The position numbers were made by a program, and so were the translations under genes. DNA of 48,591 bases from Trichothermofontia sp037445115 (GTDB lineage Bacteria; Cyanobacteriota; Cyanobacteriia; B231), in the NCBI GenBank assembly GCA_037445115.1, contig JBBILC010000019.1:1-48591 (forward strand), in the 5' to 3' direction. The notes under the pieces are model-generated. The model was not told where the DNA came from. It did no database searches and was given only the letters and a program-made list of their open reading frames with translations. This document shows, one piece after another, positions 35,814-44,024 of the stretch (position 1 is its first letter; every line of letters begins with the position of its first letter).

Positions 35814-37337
35814 ATGGGACTACCCTGGTATCGAGTCCACACAGTCGTCCTGAATGACCCAGGGCGGCTGATTGCTGTTCACCTGATGCATACCGCATTG
35901 GTGGCAGGTTGGGCTGGCTCAATGGCGCTCTATGAGCTAGCGATTTTTGATCCGAGCGACCCTGTGCTCAATCCGATGTGGCGTCAGGGGATGTTTGTCC
36001 TACCCTTCATGGCACGCTTAGGGGTCACTGGGTCCTGGGGGGGCTGGAGCATTACCGGAGAAACGGGGGTAGACCCGGGTTTCTGGAGCTTTGAAGGGGT
36101 GGCAACCGCCCACATCGTGCTGTCGGGTCTCTTGTTCCTGGCCGCAGTTTGGCACTGGGTATTCTGGGATCTGGAACTGTTCCGCGATCCCCGCACCGGT
36201 GAACCTGCCCTCGATTTGCCCAAAATGTTTGGGATTCATCTATTCCTGTCGGGCCTGCTCTGCTTTGGGTTCGGCGCTTTCCACCTGTCGGGTCTGTTTG
36301 GCCCCGGGATGTGGGTGTCTGACCCCTACGGTTTAACCGGCAGTCTGCAACCGGTCGCGCCCGAATGGGGACCTGCCGGGTTTAACCCCTATAACCCAGG
36401 CGGGATTGTGGCCCACCATATTGCCGCCGGGATTGTGGGCATTATCGCGGGTCTCTTCCACCTGAGTGTACGTCCGCCCGAACGGCTGTACCGCGCCCTG
36501 CGCATGGGGAATATCGAAACGGTACTGTCGAGCAGTATCGCCGCTGTGTTCTTCGCCGCCTTTGTCGTGGCGGGGACCATGTGGTATGGCAGTGCTGCTA
36601 CCCCGATCGAACTGTTTGGCCCCACCCGCTATCAATGGGATCAGGGCTACTTCCATCAGGAAATTGAACGCCGCGTTGATGCCGCCGTTGCGGAAGGTAA
36701 AAGTTTGAGCGAAGCCTGGTCTTCTATCCCTGAAAAACTTGCCTTCTACGACTATGTGGGCAACAGCCCTGCAAAAGGTGGCCTCTTCCGGGCTGGTCCG
36801 ATGGACGCCGGTGATGGCATTGCCCAAACCTGGCTGGGTCACCCGGTCTTCACTGATGGCGCCGGTCGGGAACTCACCGTTCGCCGTCTCCCCAACTTCT
36901 TCGAGAACTTCCCGGTGATTCTCACCGATAAGGATGGCATCGTGCGGGCAGATATCCCCTTCCGGCGGGCAGAGTCGAAGTATAGCTTTGAGCAAACGGG
37001 CGTCACGGTGGCCTTCTACGGCGGTGAGCTAGATGGTCAAACCTTCAAAGACCCTGCTGTAGTCAAGCGCTATGCCCGTCAAGCCCAGCTAGGGGAACCC
37101 TTCGTGTTTGACACGGAAACCCTAGAGTCTGACGGTGTATTCCGCACCAGCCCCCGGGGTTGGTTCACCTTCGGCCATGCGGTCTTTGCCCTGTTGTTCT
37201 TCTTTGGTCATATCTGGCACGGTGCGCGGACCCTGTACCGCGATGTGTTTGCTGGGATTGACCCCGATCTGGAAGAAGAACAAGTGGAGTGGGGCTTCTA
37301 CGCCAAGGTGGGTGACAAGACCACTCGTCAGGCGTAA
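35814..37337 (+). CDS. psbB: Photosystem II CP47 chlorophyll apoprotein (PsbB)
   Basis: 507 residues, the usual length. CP47 is a core antenna of photosystem II, with six transmembrane helices binding chlorophyll a by histidines, and a large lumenal loop between helices 5 and 6. Seen: N-terminus MGLPWYRVHTVVLNDPGR, histidine-bearing helices such as AHIVLSGLLFLAAVWHWVFW and GGIVAHHIAAGIVGIIAGLF, the lumenal loop about 260-450, and the last helix FGHAVFALLFFFGHIWHG. AAGGAGG lies ten bases upstream of the ATG. A strong intrinsic terminator follows at 37441. It is divergent from the ferredoxin gene and upstream of psbT. Confidence 0.99.
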   Translation: MGLPWYRVHTVVLNDPGRLIAVHLMHTALVAGWAGSMALYELAIFDPSDPVLNPMWRQGMFVLPFMARLGVTGSWGGWSITGETGVDPGFWSFEGVATAHIVLSGLLFLAAVWHWVFWDLELFRDPRTGEPALDLPKMFGIHLFLSGLLCFGFGAFHLSGLFGPGMWVSDPYGLTGSLQPVAPEWGPAGFNPYNPGGIVAHHIAAGIVGIIAGLFHLSVRPPERLYRALRMGNIETVLSSSIAAVFFAAFVVAGTMWYGSAATPIELFGPTRYQWDQGYFHQEIERRVDAAVAEGKSLSEAWSSIPEKLAFYDYVGNSPAKGGLFRAGPMDAGDGIAQTWLGHPVFTDGAGRELTVRRLPNFFENFPVILTDKDGIVRADIPFRRAESKYSFEQTGVTVAFYGGELDGQTFKDPAVVKRYARQAQLGEPFVFDTETLESDGVFRTSPRGWFTFGHAVFALLFFFGHIWHGARTLYRDVFAGIDPDLEEEQVEWGFYAKVGDKTTRQA

Positions 37338-37352
37338 TTCGCCCGCGCTTGT

Positions 37353-37402
37353 GTTAACGGGTTAGGGTCAAGGGACTTAACCAAGGGTGCTGACCCGTTA
37401 AC
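37353..37402. repeat. 10-bp inverted repeat after psbB
   Basis: GTTAACGGGT (37353-37362) and ACCCGTTAAC (37393-37402) are perfectly complementary, with GGGTCA/TGACCC extending part of the pairing. It lies between the psbB stop and its terminator and could stabilise the mRNA 3' end. Confidence 0.6.
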
Positions 37403-37440
37403 GTATAAATACTTAATCAGATTGTCTGGTTAACTGTTTT

Positions 37441-37475
37441 AGGAGAGTCAAGTCTGGCTCTCCTGTTTTGTTTTT
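37441..37475 (+). terminator. Intrinsic terminator of psbB
   Basis: AGGAGAG pairs with CTCTCCT around a ten-base loop, followed by GTTTTGTTTTTC. It is correctly placed about 100 bases after psbB and before psbT, so psbT may have its own promoter. Confidence 0.8.
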
Positions 37476-37511
37476 CATTCCTAAAAGACTGCGGTTTTAC
37501 TTTCCCCATCC

Positions 37512-37520
37512 TGATAGAAT
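37512..37520 (+). promoter_or_regulatory. Candidate extended -10 promoter for psbT
   Basis: TGATAGAAT fits the extended -10 pattern TGNTANNNT, 43 bases before the psbT start and downstream of the psbB terminator. No good -35 box is seen. Confidence 0.35.
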
Positions 37521-37562
37521 GGAAGCGACGTAATCAATCCTCAATAATTACCCCGATTTCCT

Positions 37563-37658
37563 ATGGAGAGTGTGATTTATATCCTCGTCTTAACGGGGGC
37601 CATTGCGGTTCTCTTTTTCGCGATCGCATTCCGGGAACCCCCCCGGATTGGGAAGTAA
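37563..37658 (+). CDS. psbT: Photosystem II protein T (PsbT)
   Basis: 31 residues. PsbT is a one-helix subunit near the photosystem II acceptor side and dimer interface. The sequence MESVIYILVLTGAIAVLFFA with tail FREPPRIGK matches PsbT in length, single transmembrane helix (about 3-22) and basic tail. It lies directly downstream of psbB, the conserved cyanobacterial and chloroplast order, and upstream of nrdR. The ATG overlaps no strong ribosome-binding site. Confidence 0.96.
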   Translation: MESVIYILVLTGAIAVLFFAIAFREPPRIGK

Positions 37659-37830
37659 CCGAATCTTCCCAATTGTGGTTGTGGCTATGGTTGAGATCAC
37701 GGCTGCCCAGGCAATGGCGATGACGGCATAACTTGGGCAGTTTGATCATCTTCAGAATCGTCTTTCGCTTGTTCCGCCTGAATTGAATTCGTCCCGACGG
37801 CATTCATCTCTATTGTTAGGGGCATGACCT

Positions 37831-38469
37831 ATGCAATGTCCGTTCTGTCAGCACACCGATAGCCGGGTCCTGGAATCGCGATCGGCAGAAGCCGGACAGA
37901 GCGTGCGGCGGCGACGCGAGTGTTTGTCCTGTCGGCGACGGTTTACCACCTATGAACGGATTGAATTTGTTCAGATCACCGTGATTAAGCGGGATGGGCT
38001 GCGCGAGTCCTTCGATCGCTCTAAATTATTACGTGGAGTTATCCGTGCCTGCGAAAAAACCGGGGTGAGATTAGAGAAACAGGAAACCCTAGTTGATGAG
38101 ATCGAGGCGGATCTGCAACAACGGGCCGTGCGAGAAGTGAGCAGTGCAGAAATTGGTGAGTTAGTTTTGGCACGACTCCAGCCCCTAAGTGAAGTAGCCT
38201 ATATTCGCTTTGCCTCGGTTTATCGTCAATTTCGAGGGATTCGTGACTTTGTGGATACCCTCGATCGGCTCCGCCAGGAACGGGCTGCGACGAACGGGGA
38301 AGCCTCAGATGGGGAAGGCGGTATGATCGCGGCTGCCAGTGAGGTTATTCCCTACCCCTCAGAAGCACAATCCCACCGCTCAATGTTGCCAAGCCCAGCG
38401 CTGGCCTCCTCGGAGACGCTGACTTCTGACCTGCCCAGTAATCCTTTAGTCTCCACCCCCAGCAGTTAG
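37831..38469 (+). CDS. nrdR: Transcriptional repressor NrdR
   Basis: 212 residues. NrdR represses ribonucleotide reductase genes by sensing ATP/dATP. The N-terminal zinc ribbon has C3-X2-C6 and C31-X2-C34 (MQCPFCQHTDSRVLESR ... RECLSCRRRF), followed by an ATP-cone domain (about 46-136; VIKRDGLRESFDRSKL). Beyond about residue 150 there is a Ser/Pro-rich tail absent from most bacterial NrdR (usually about 150-160 residues), probably disordered. No ribonucleotide reductase gene or obvious paired NrdR box is near. The stop overlaps the stop of the convergent membrane-protein gene. Confidence 0.95.
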   Translation: MQCPFCQHTDSRVLESRSAEAGQSVRRRRECLSCRRRFTTYERIEFVQITVIKRDGLRESFDRSKLLRGVIRACEKTGVRLEKQETLVDEIEADLQQRAVREVSSAEIGELVLARLQPLSEVAYIRFASVYRQFRGIRDFVDTLDRLRQERAATNGEASDGEGGMIAAASEVIPYPSEAQSHRSMLPSPALASSETLTSDLPSNPLVSTPSS

Positions 38470-38786
38470 TCAAGCGATTGTCCCCTCTCCCGTTGCGGCG
38501 GGCTAGGATCACTGGGCCGTTCCCAGGCGTTATAGGGACTCAGCATGGAGTGGTGGATCAACCAATAAAGACCCGCGACATAGATCCCCCCCAACAGGGT
38601 AGCTGCTACCCATGCTGCCGGACAAACCAGAACAGTATCTTGTCCGCGACGCCACACCCGATCTACGTCCTGTGCGATGCCAATCGTGAATAGAACATTG
38701 ACAATTACCGTAAGCAATATGGGAACGATCGTCGCCAAGCCACTGCCCAGGGACAACGTGATCAGCGACCAGTGAGTACTATTCAT
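38466..38786 (-). CDS. Small membrane protein, about 106 residues
   Basis: Two or three hydrophobic segments: LITLSLGSGLATIVPILLTV with the following VIVNVLFTIGIA, and PAAWVAATLLGGIYVAGLYWL near the C-terminus, separated by a charged loop (QDVDRVWRRGQD). The C-terminal 20 residues are polar. Start MNSTHWSLI at 38786 is chosen over the TTG at 38822; neither has an ideal ribosome-binding site. I do not recognise the family. The convergent overlap with nrdR and the membrane pattern argue that it is real. Confidence 0.62.
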   Translation of the reverse strand: MNSTHWSLITLSLGSGLATIVPILLTVIVNVLFTIGIAQDVDRVWRRGQDTVLVCPAAWVAATLLGGIYVAGLYWLIHHSMLSPYNAWERPSDPSPPQRERGQSLD

Positions 38787-39251
38787 CCTTGAAAATGGCT
38801 CCGTTAGGATAAATTTGGTCAAGTTATAGCGCTACTCACATAACTTAGGCCACAGGGGAAGGTGGGGATGGCACCCACCCAAAGGGGGTTTAACCCTAAG
38901 GCTGACTGCTATAGAACAACCACAGTAGGGGGCTTGCCCACGATCGCCGATTAACAATAGCCGATTAACAGTCGCTGCAGGTCACGTGTCTGGTGGGTAG
39001 GAGTAGGCGATTGCCCCGAATTGCCCCGATCGGTTCGATTACCTGATTACCTGATTACCTGATTATCTCTGACCGATCAACGATCGCAGATTAGGCTATG
39101 ATAGATAATCTATGCCCATCGGCCTCCTTGAGCGTGGACGCGTAGGGGAGAACAGGGGAACAGACAGGGAGTGGGAGTCCGCTCTGACGCCGCAGGCGTT
39201 GTTTCAACTTCTGCCAATATACATGGAGACACCAAGTCAGGAAACCGCAGC
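38787..39251. other. Upstream region of rps1 with an 8-bp tandem repeat
   Basis: GATTACCT is repeated three times and followed by GATTATCT at 39037-39068. A possible -10 (TATGAT) lies near 39096. The rest of the 465 bases holds no other gene I can support; a leader of over 100 bases before rps1 is likely. Confidence 0.5.
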
Positions 39252-40286
39252 ATGGTCAATCAGCAGTTAGAAAAATTAGATAGTGTAGACATTGGGTTTA
39301 CCCACGAAGATTTTGCCGCCCTACTGGACAAGTACGATTACCACTTTAGTCCTGGCGATATCGTCGCAGGGACGGTTTTCAGCCTGGAGCCACGGGGGGC
39401 ACTGATTGACATTGGTGCGAAGACGGCGGCCTATATCCCCATCCAAGAGATGTCGATTAACCGGGTAGACAGCCCGGATGAGGTATTGCAGTCGAACGAG
39501 ACGCGTGAGTTCTTTATCCTCAGCGATGAAAATGAGGATGGCCAACTTACCCTATCGATTCGCCGGATCGAATATATGCGGGCCTGGGAGCGGGTACGCC
39601 AGCTACAAAACGAAGATGCCACGGTGCGATCGGGCGTTTTTGCCACCAATCGGGGTGGTGCCCTGGTGCGAATCGAAGGACTGCGCGGGTTTATCCCCGG
39701 GTCCCACATCAGCACCCGCAAACCTAAGGAAGATCTGGTGGGCGAAGAGTTGCCCTTGAAGTTCCTGGAAGTCGATGAAGAGCGCAATCGCCTTGTGTTG
39801 AGTCATCGCCGTGCCCTGGTGGAACGCAAGATGAACCGCCTGGAAGTGGGCGAAGTTGTCATCGGCACCGTGCGCGGAATCAAACCCTACGGGGCCTTTA
39901 TCGATATCGGCGGTGTCAGCGGTCTGCTGCACATTTCTGAAATTTCCCACGATCACATCGACACACCCCACAGCGTTTTTAATGTCAATGATGAAGTCAA
40001 AGTGATGATCATTGACCTGGATGCAGAACGGGGCCGGATCTCCCTGTCCACTAAGCAATTGGAACCGGAACCCGGGGATATGGTCAAGAATCCGGATCTA
40101 GTTTACGAAAAAGCAGAAGAAATGGCCGAGCGCTACCGCGAACAAATGCGGGCGAAGCAGGAAGGCTTGACGGCGAGTGCTACCCAAGCGACACCAGAAG
40201 CCGTAGAGGCTGAGGATCTGCCGGATGACGCTGAGGTGCCTGTAGCCGCTGAGCCGGAAGTCGTGGCCGCCGGTAGTGAGGCGTAA
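39252..40286 (+). CDS. rps1: 30S ribosomal protein S1
   Basis: 344 residues with three S1 (OB-fold) RNA-binding domains, the cyanobacterial/chloroplast-type short S1: PGDIVAGTVFSLEPRGALID at about 30-100, then GVFATNRGGALVRIEGLRGF (about 115-180), and VVIGTVRGIKPYGAFIDIGG (about 200-270). S1 promotes mRNA loading on the 30S subunit. The last 60 residues are acidic and Ala-rich. The ATG at 39252 (MVNQQLEKLDSVDIGF) has AGGA about ten bases upstream and follows 27 codons with no such support. A HAD phosphatase gene starts 15 bases after the stop. Confidence 0.95.
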   Translation: MVNQQLEKLDSVDIGFTHEDFAALLDKYDYHFSPGDIVAGTVFSLEPRGALIDIGAKTAAYIPIQEMSINRVDSPDEVLQSNETREFFILSDENEDGQLTLSIRRIEYMRAWERVRQLQNEDATVRSGVFATNRGGALVRIEGLRGFIPGSHISTRKPKEDLVGEELPLKFLEVDEERNRLVLSHRRALVERKMNRLEVGEVVIGTVRGIKPYGAFIDIGGVSGLLHISEISHDHIDTPHSVFNVNDEVKVMIIDLDAERGRISLSTKQLEPEPGDMVKNPDLVYEKAEEMAERYREQMRAKQEGLTASATQATPEAVEAEDLPDDAEVPVAAEPEVVAAGSEA

Positions 40287-40300
40287 GGTTAGCTAAGCCT

Positions 40301-41044
40301 GTGGCATCGGTTCACTGTAATGGCGTTGTCTTCGCCAATATTCAGGCGATCGTCCTCGATAAAGATGGGACGATCGCGGATGTTTCCCAATTTCTGCGCA
40401 CATTGGGTCATAAGCGATCGCGGTTGATCGATGCCCAAATTCCGGGGGTACAAGATCCCCTTCTCATGGCCTTTGGCCTCAATGGGTCCCGTCTGGATGC
40501 GGCGGGTTTGCTGGCCGTGGGGACCCGCCATGAGAATGAAATTGCAGCAGCGGCTTATGTGGCCGAGACCGGTCGTAGTTGGTATGCCGCCCTAGAGATT
40601 GCGCGATCGGCCTTCCAGGAAGCTGATCAGGCTCTGCCTCGCAAAGCCGAACACACGCCCCCTTTCCCTGGCATCGTGGATTGGCTGCGATCGCTCACCT
40701 CAGCAGGGATACCCCTAGCCCTGTTGTCCTCGGACACCACCGCCAACGTACAGGATTTTATTGAGGTTTACTCACTAGGGTCATTATTTGCGATCGCCCA
40801 GGGAACGGATCAGCCCCCCGCTAAACCCGATCCTGCTCCGTTGTTGTCGATTTGCACTACGCTGGGAGTCGATCCCGTCGCCACCCTGATGATTGGGGAT
40901 ACGGAGATTGATGCCATCATGGCCCAAGCGGCTGGGGCCGCCGGTAGTATTGGGGTTACTTGGGGTTGGTCACCCCCAGCCTTGCTGGAACACGCCGACT
41001 GTGTAACGGCCCAATGTCAGGCCATCACTGCCACTGCGACCTAG
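40301..41044 (+). CDS. HAD-superfamily phosphatase (phosphoglycolate-phosphatase-like)
   Basis: 247 residues. HAD motifs: I, VLDKDGTIAD; II, LALLSSDTT; III Lys in PAKPDPAPL; IV, MIGDTEIDAIMA. A helical cap lies between motifs I and II. Likely a small-molecule phosphatase; the substrate is unknown. The GTG start is 14 bases after the rps1 stop, with a weak AAGG-like site inside the rps1 3' end, so co-transcription with rps1 is likely. Confidence 0.88.
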   Translation: MASVHCNGVVFANIQAIVLDKDGTIADVSQFLRTLGHKRSRLIDAQIPGVQDPLLMAFGLNGSRLDAAGLLAVGTRHENEIAAAAYVAETGRSWYAALEIARSAFQEADQALPRKAEHTPPFPGIVDWLRSLTSAGIPLALLSSDTTANVQDFIEVYSLGSLFAIAQGTDQPPAKPDPAPLLSICTTLGVDPVATLMIGDTEIDAIMAQAAGAAGSIGVTWGWSPPALLEHADCVTAQCQAITATAT

Positions 41045-41057
41045 TCGGGCAGCTCCC

Positions 41058-41459
41058 TTAATCCTCTAAAATCTGCCGCATTTGCTCCACTATTGCGGGA
41101 TTCTGCTGCAACATCTGGATGAGTAAAGGGTATTGCTGGGCCAACTGTTGCACAAAGGCCGGGTTCTGTTGCAGTTGTGTCAGCAAGCCAGGATTAGCCG
41201 TTAGTAGCTCTTGCATCATCTGCATGACCAGTTCTGGGTTCTGCTGGAGTAGCTGGATAGCCTGTTCCTGAAGCTGCGGATTTTGTTGTAGGCTCTGTTG
41301 CACTTGCCCCAAATCGATCCCTGGGGCTTTTGCCTGGGCGATCTGGAAGCTAGGCAGGGGGGCTGCTACCGCTGGCGACAGGGGGGCCAGCAATGGCCCC
41401 ACACCGATCGTCCCAACCAGGGCCAGACCTAAACAATGGGTAAACCTTTGATCCTTCAT
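41058..41459 (-). CDS. Secreted NP-repeat (STI1-like) protein
   Basis: 133 residues. Signal peptide (LGLALVGTIGVGPLLAPL, probable cleavage after PAVAA) then a Gln/Leu helical region with NP-spaced repeats: QQNPQLQEQAIQLLQQNPEL, TANPGLLTQLQQNPAFVQQ and QQNPAIVEQMRQIL. The NPxL spacing resembles STI1/ubiquilin-type repeats, which bind hydrophobic peptides, but here it is extracytoplasmic. GGAG lies 12 bases upstream of ATG 41459; residues of the longer frame are encoded by an intergenic repeat. It is convergent with the HAD gene. Confidence 0.75.
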   Translation of the reverse strand: MKDQRFTHCLGLALVGTIGVGPLLAPLSPAVAAPLPSFQIAQAKAPGIDLGQVQQSLQQNPQLQEQAIQLLQQNPELVMQMMQELLTANPGLLTQLQQNPAFVQQLAQQYPLLIQMLQQNPAIVEQMRQILED

Positions 41460-41516
41460 GGGGAAAACACACTCCAAGTCGGGTGTACGATACAAACGGG
41501 TCGGACACTGACCAAC

Positions 41517-41694
41517 AACGGGCAGGATGCCCATCCCACAAGACACGTTGGCGGGCAGGCTGCCCATCCCACAAGTCTAGCTAAATTGACAACGGGCAGG
41601 GTGTTGACTGGCAACGGGCAGGCTGCCCATCCCACAAGACACGCTGACGGGCAGGATGTTGGCTAGCAATGGGCAGGCTGCCCATCCCACGGTT
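41517..41694. repeat. Cluster of GGGCAGGCTGCCCATCCCAC hairpin repeats
   Basis: Four copies of GGGCAGG(A/C)TGCCCATCCCAC at about 41520, 41553, 41616 and 41671, interleaved with shorter GGGCAGGRTGTTG units. Each has a GGGCAG/CTGCCC stem. This is a variant of the dispersed repeat family, upstream of the secreted NP-repeat gene. Confidence 0.75.
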
Positions 41695-41803
41695 TGTTTC
41701 TGAATTGTCATGCCAGTGTCAAACGATTGTCATCCGATTGACACCTTCACCTGTCACACTGCCAATAACCTTACACACCAAGACTCGTATCACTCGTAGC
41801 CGG

Positions 41804-41837
41804 ATCTCCCAGCCCTAGCACTGGGGGATTTTTTTAT
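41804..41837 (+). terminator. Orphan intrinsic terminator
   Basis: TCTCCCAG pairs with CTGGGGGA around CCCTAGCA, followed by TTTTTTT. No plus-strand gene lies upstream between the HAD stop (41044) and this point, so it may end an unannotated small RNA (see the finding on this region). Confidence 0.55.
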
Positions 41838-41988
41838 GGTGATCGGGTGCGGGTGCTCGATCGGTTCATGGAATGCCCCGGTCAGCCGGGAATTGGCAAC
41901 CTGAGCCTAAAATTTTGCTGGCAAACTGCTCTGCTGTCTTTATACACGATTACCCCTGGCTTTGGCGGCGATCGTCGTCACATTAAGA

Positions 41989-42091
41989 ACGCCTGATCTG
42001 GCTGGTATACCCTTGGTAAATATCTGTAACTTGTGCATTGAGGACGCCTGATCTGGCTGGGACACCCTTGGTAAATATCCGTAACTTGTGA
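41989..42091. repeat. 55-bp tandem duplication upstream of the HD-type gene
   Basis: ACGCCTGATCTGGCTGG ... CCCTTGGTAAATAT ... GTAACTTGTG occurs at 41989-42043 and again at 42044-42091 with a few differences. It lies 100-200 bases before the 42198 gene start. Confidence 0.7.
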
Positions 42092-42197
42092 TATGAATCA
42101 AGGGGCCTTGACAAGGCAATGTATATAGTTGAAGAGGAAGGTACACGCGCTTGGTTAGGCTTCCGGCAAACGCACTCAGTCAACTGTAGATACGAGT

Positions 42198-43040
42198 ATG
42201 CTGTTTAACTCTACCGAACTCCTCATTGATAACTTTGTGGGCAAGCTTAGGGCTGGATACCACCGCACCTATGGCGGCTGGAAGCCTGACTATGAGGACA
42301 TTATTGCCTGGGCTGGCTCAATGGCATTGGAAAATATCGCCAACAGCGATGCCCTGTACCACAACGTTGAGCATACGATTCTGGTGACGCTGGTTGGTCA
42401 AGAAATCCTCCGGGGGAAGCATATCCGCGAGGGCGGTGTTTCCTGCGAGGATTGGTTGCACTATATTATCTCCCTGGTTTGCCATGATATTGGCTATGTC
42501 AAGGGGGTTTGCCGCCAGGATAAAAATGGTTTCTATTCGACTGGCCAGGGCGACACGATGGTGTCCTTAACACCGGGGGCGTCGGATGCAAGTCTGACTC
42601 CCTACCATGTCGATCGCGCCAAGTTATTTGTCGATGAGCGGTTTGGCGGTCACAAGCTGATCGATGCTGAGGTCATCAAGCGCAATATTGAACTGACGCG
42701 CTTCCCGGTGCCGAAGGCCGAAGATCACCAGGAAACCGCCAACTATCCTGGCCTAGTGCGGGCAGCAGACTTGATTGGCCAACTGAGTGATCCGCGCTAT
42801 CTTCGCAAGATCTGCGCCCTGTTCTATGAATTTGAGGAAACTGGCGTCAATAAGGCTCTGGGGTATAAGAATCCGGGAGATTTGCGACGTAACTATCCCC
42901 AGTTCTATTGGAAAGGTGTTTATCCCTATGTTAAAGATGGACTGAACTATCTATCCCTTACCCAACAAGGAAAGCAAGTGATTGCGAATCTGTATTCCAA
43001 TGTGTTTGTTGTGGAACATGAGGAAAATCCCCCAACCTAG
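42198..43040 (+). CDS. HD-domain-like metal-dependent phosphohydrolase
   Basis: 280 residues. YHNVEHTILVTLVG and SLVCHDIGYVKGVC carry the His and His-Asp pattern of HD-superfamily metal sites, so a metal-dependent phosphohydrolase is likely. The rest is mainly alpha-helical. I associate this protein with cyanobacteria, without a known substrate; a nucleotide substrate is possible. ATG 42198 follows the tandem duplication; no strong ribosome-binding site. CoaE starts about 48 bases downstream on the same strand. Confidence 0.8.
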   Translation: MLFNSTELLIDNFVGKLRAGYHRTYGGWKPDYEDIIAWAGSMALENIANSDALYHNVEHTILVTLVGQEILRGKHIREGGVSCEDWLHYIISLVCHDIGYVKGVCRQDKNGFYSTGQGDTMVSLTPGASDASLTPYHVDRAKLFVDERFGGHKLIDAEVIKRNIELTRFPVPKAEDHQETANYPGLVRAADLIGQLSDPRYLRKICALFYEFEETGVNKALGYKNPGDLRRNYPQFYWKGVYPYVKDGLNYLSLTQQGKQVIANLYSNVFVVEHEENPPT

Positions 43041-43087
43041 TCCCCAGCTTAAGGTCCTAGTATTCAAGGTTCTAGTATCCAAAGGGC

Positions 43088-43702
43088 ATGGGTGATGACC
43101 TGAGCACTCTCAATCCCCAACAGCGGCGGATTGGCTTAACGGGGGGGATTGCCACGGGGAAAACGACCGTGGCCCAGTGCCTAGCCCAGGCCCAGATCCC
43201 TGTCCTTGATGCCGATCAGTATGCCCGCGAGGCGGTTCAACCAGGAACGGCGGGATTAGCCCGTATTGTCGATCGCTACGGCTCGACGATGCTTCAGGCG
43301 GATGGCACCCTCGATCGCCAGCAATTAGGAAACCGGGTATTTCAGGATGCCCACGAGCGCCAGTGGCTAGAGCAGCAAATACATCCCTACGTCCGCGATC
43401 GCTTTCTGACCGCCCTAACCACCACCCATCTAGCCACCCCAACGCTGGCTCTTGCCATTCCGCTCCTGTTTGAAGCCGGGATGACGGATTTAGTCACCGA
43501 AATTTGGGTCGTTACCTGTACCCCCGTCCAGCAAAAAATCCGCCTGATGAACCGCAATCAGCTTAGCCTAGAGCAAGCCCTAGCCCGCATACAAAGCCAG
43601 TTGGATTTGGCCGTGAAAGTCAAACAGGCTGATGTGGTTTTGGATAATACAACAACCCTGGAGAACCTCTGGACACAAGTGCAGGCGGCGCTCGATCGCT
43701 GA
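43088..43702 (+). CDS. coaE: Dephospho-CoA kinase CoaE
   Basis: 204 residues. CoaE phosphorylates the 3'-OH of dephospho-CoA, the last step of coenzyme A synthesis. Seen: P-loop IGLTGGIATGKTTVA, the catalytic-acid region PVLDADQYAREAV, the lid LMNRNQLSLEQALARIQSQ and VVLDNTTTLENLWTQV. The ATG at 43088 has AAGGG close upstream; the short polar segment before the P-loop is tolerated in this family. It may be co-transcribed with the HD-type gene. Confidence 0.95.
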   Translation: MGDDLSTLNPQQRRIGLTGGIATGKTTVAQCLAQAQIPVLDADQYAREAVQPGTAGLARIVDRYGSTMLQADGTLDRQQLGNRVFQDAHERQWLEQQIHPYVRDRFLTALTTTHLATPTLALAIPLLFEAGMTDLVTEIWVVTCTPVQQKIRLMNRNQLSLEQALARIQSQLDLAVKVKQADVVLDNTTTLENLWTQVQAALDR

Positions 43703-44024
43703 TGCCCTGCCTGCTAGCAGCCTTGGTATCGGCTCGAAGACAGCAATCACCTGAGATAGGGGGCATCAACAAGCCTCAACCATCGCCTCAGTCAAGTCTC
43801 CTGTGGAGACGCTACGCGAATGGAAAACAGTTGTGGGGTAGGCATCCTGCCTGCCCCTGAGCTAGCAAACACTTCTAGGGTAGGCATCCTGCCTGCCCCT
43901 GAGACAAGCAAGACGGCTATCCCACCAGCAATTTGTGATCCACTGATGAGTCTGGGATTGCTGCTGATCCCTCTTTACCCGTATACTCTAAGCGCCACAC
44001 TAATCAACCCTAGTCGGCAGAATA
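43703..44024. repeat. Intergenic region with two copies of the long dispersed repeat
   Basis: GTGGGGTAGGCATCCTGCCTGCCCCTGAG at about 43833-43862 and CTAGGGTAGGCATCCTGCCTGCCCCTGAG at about 43877-43906; the second continues through AGACGGCTATCCCACCAGCAATTTGTGATC. The rest of the 320 bases has no supportable gene. A short leader and promoter for the cyclic-nucleotide-binding gene are presumably at 43970-44024. Confidence 0.75.

Noticed and set aside
39037..39068. GATTACCT repeats considered as a CRISPR-like array
   Set aside because: Only four 8-bp units with no spacers; a simple tandem repeat.
41940..42183. Minus-strand frames reading through the 55-bp duplication
   Set aside because: The repetitive peptides arise from the tandem duplication; no ribosome-binding site and no family resemblance.
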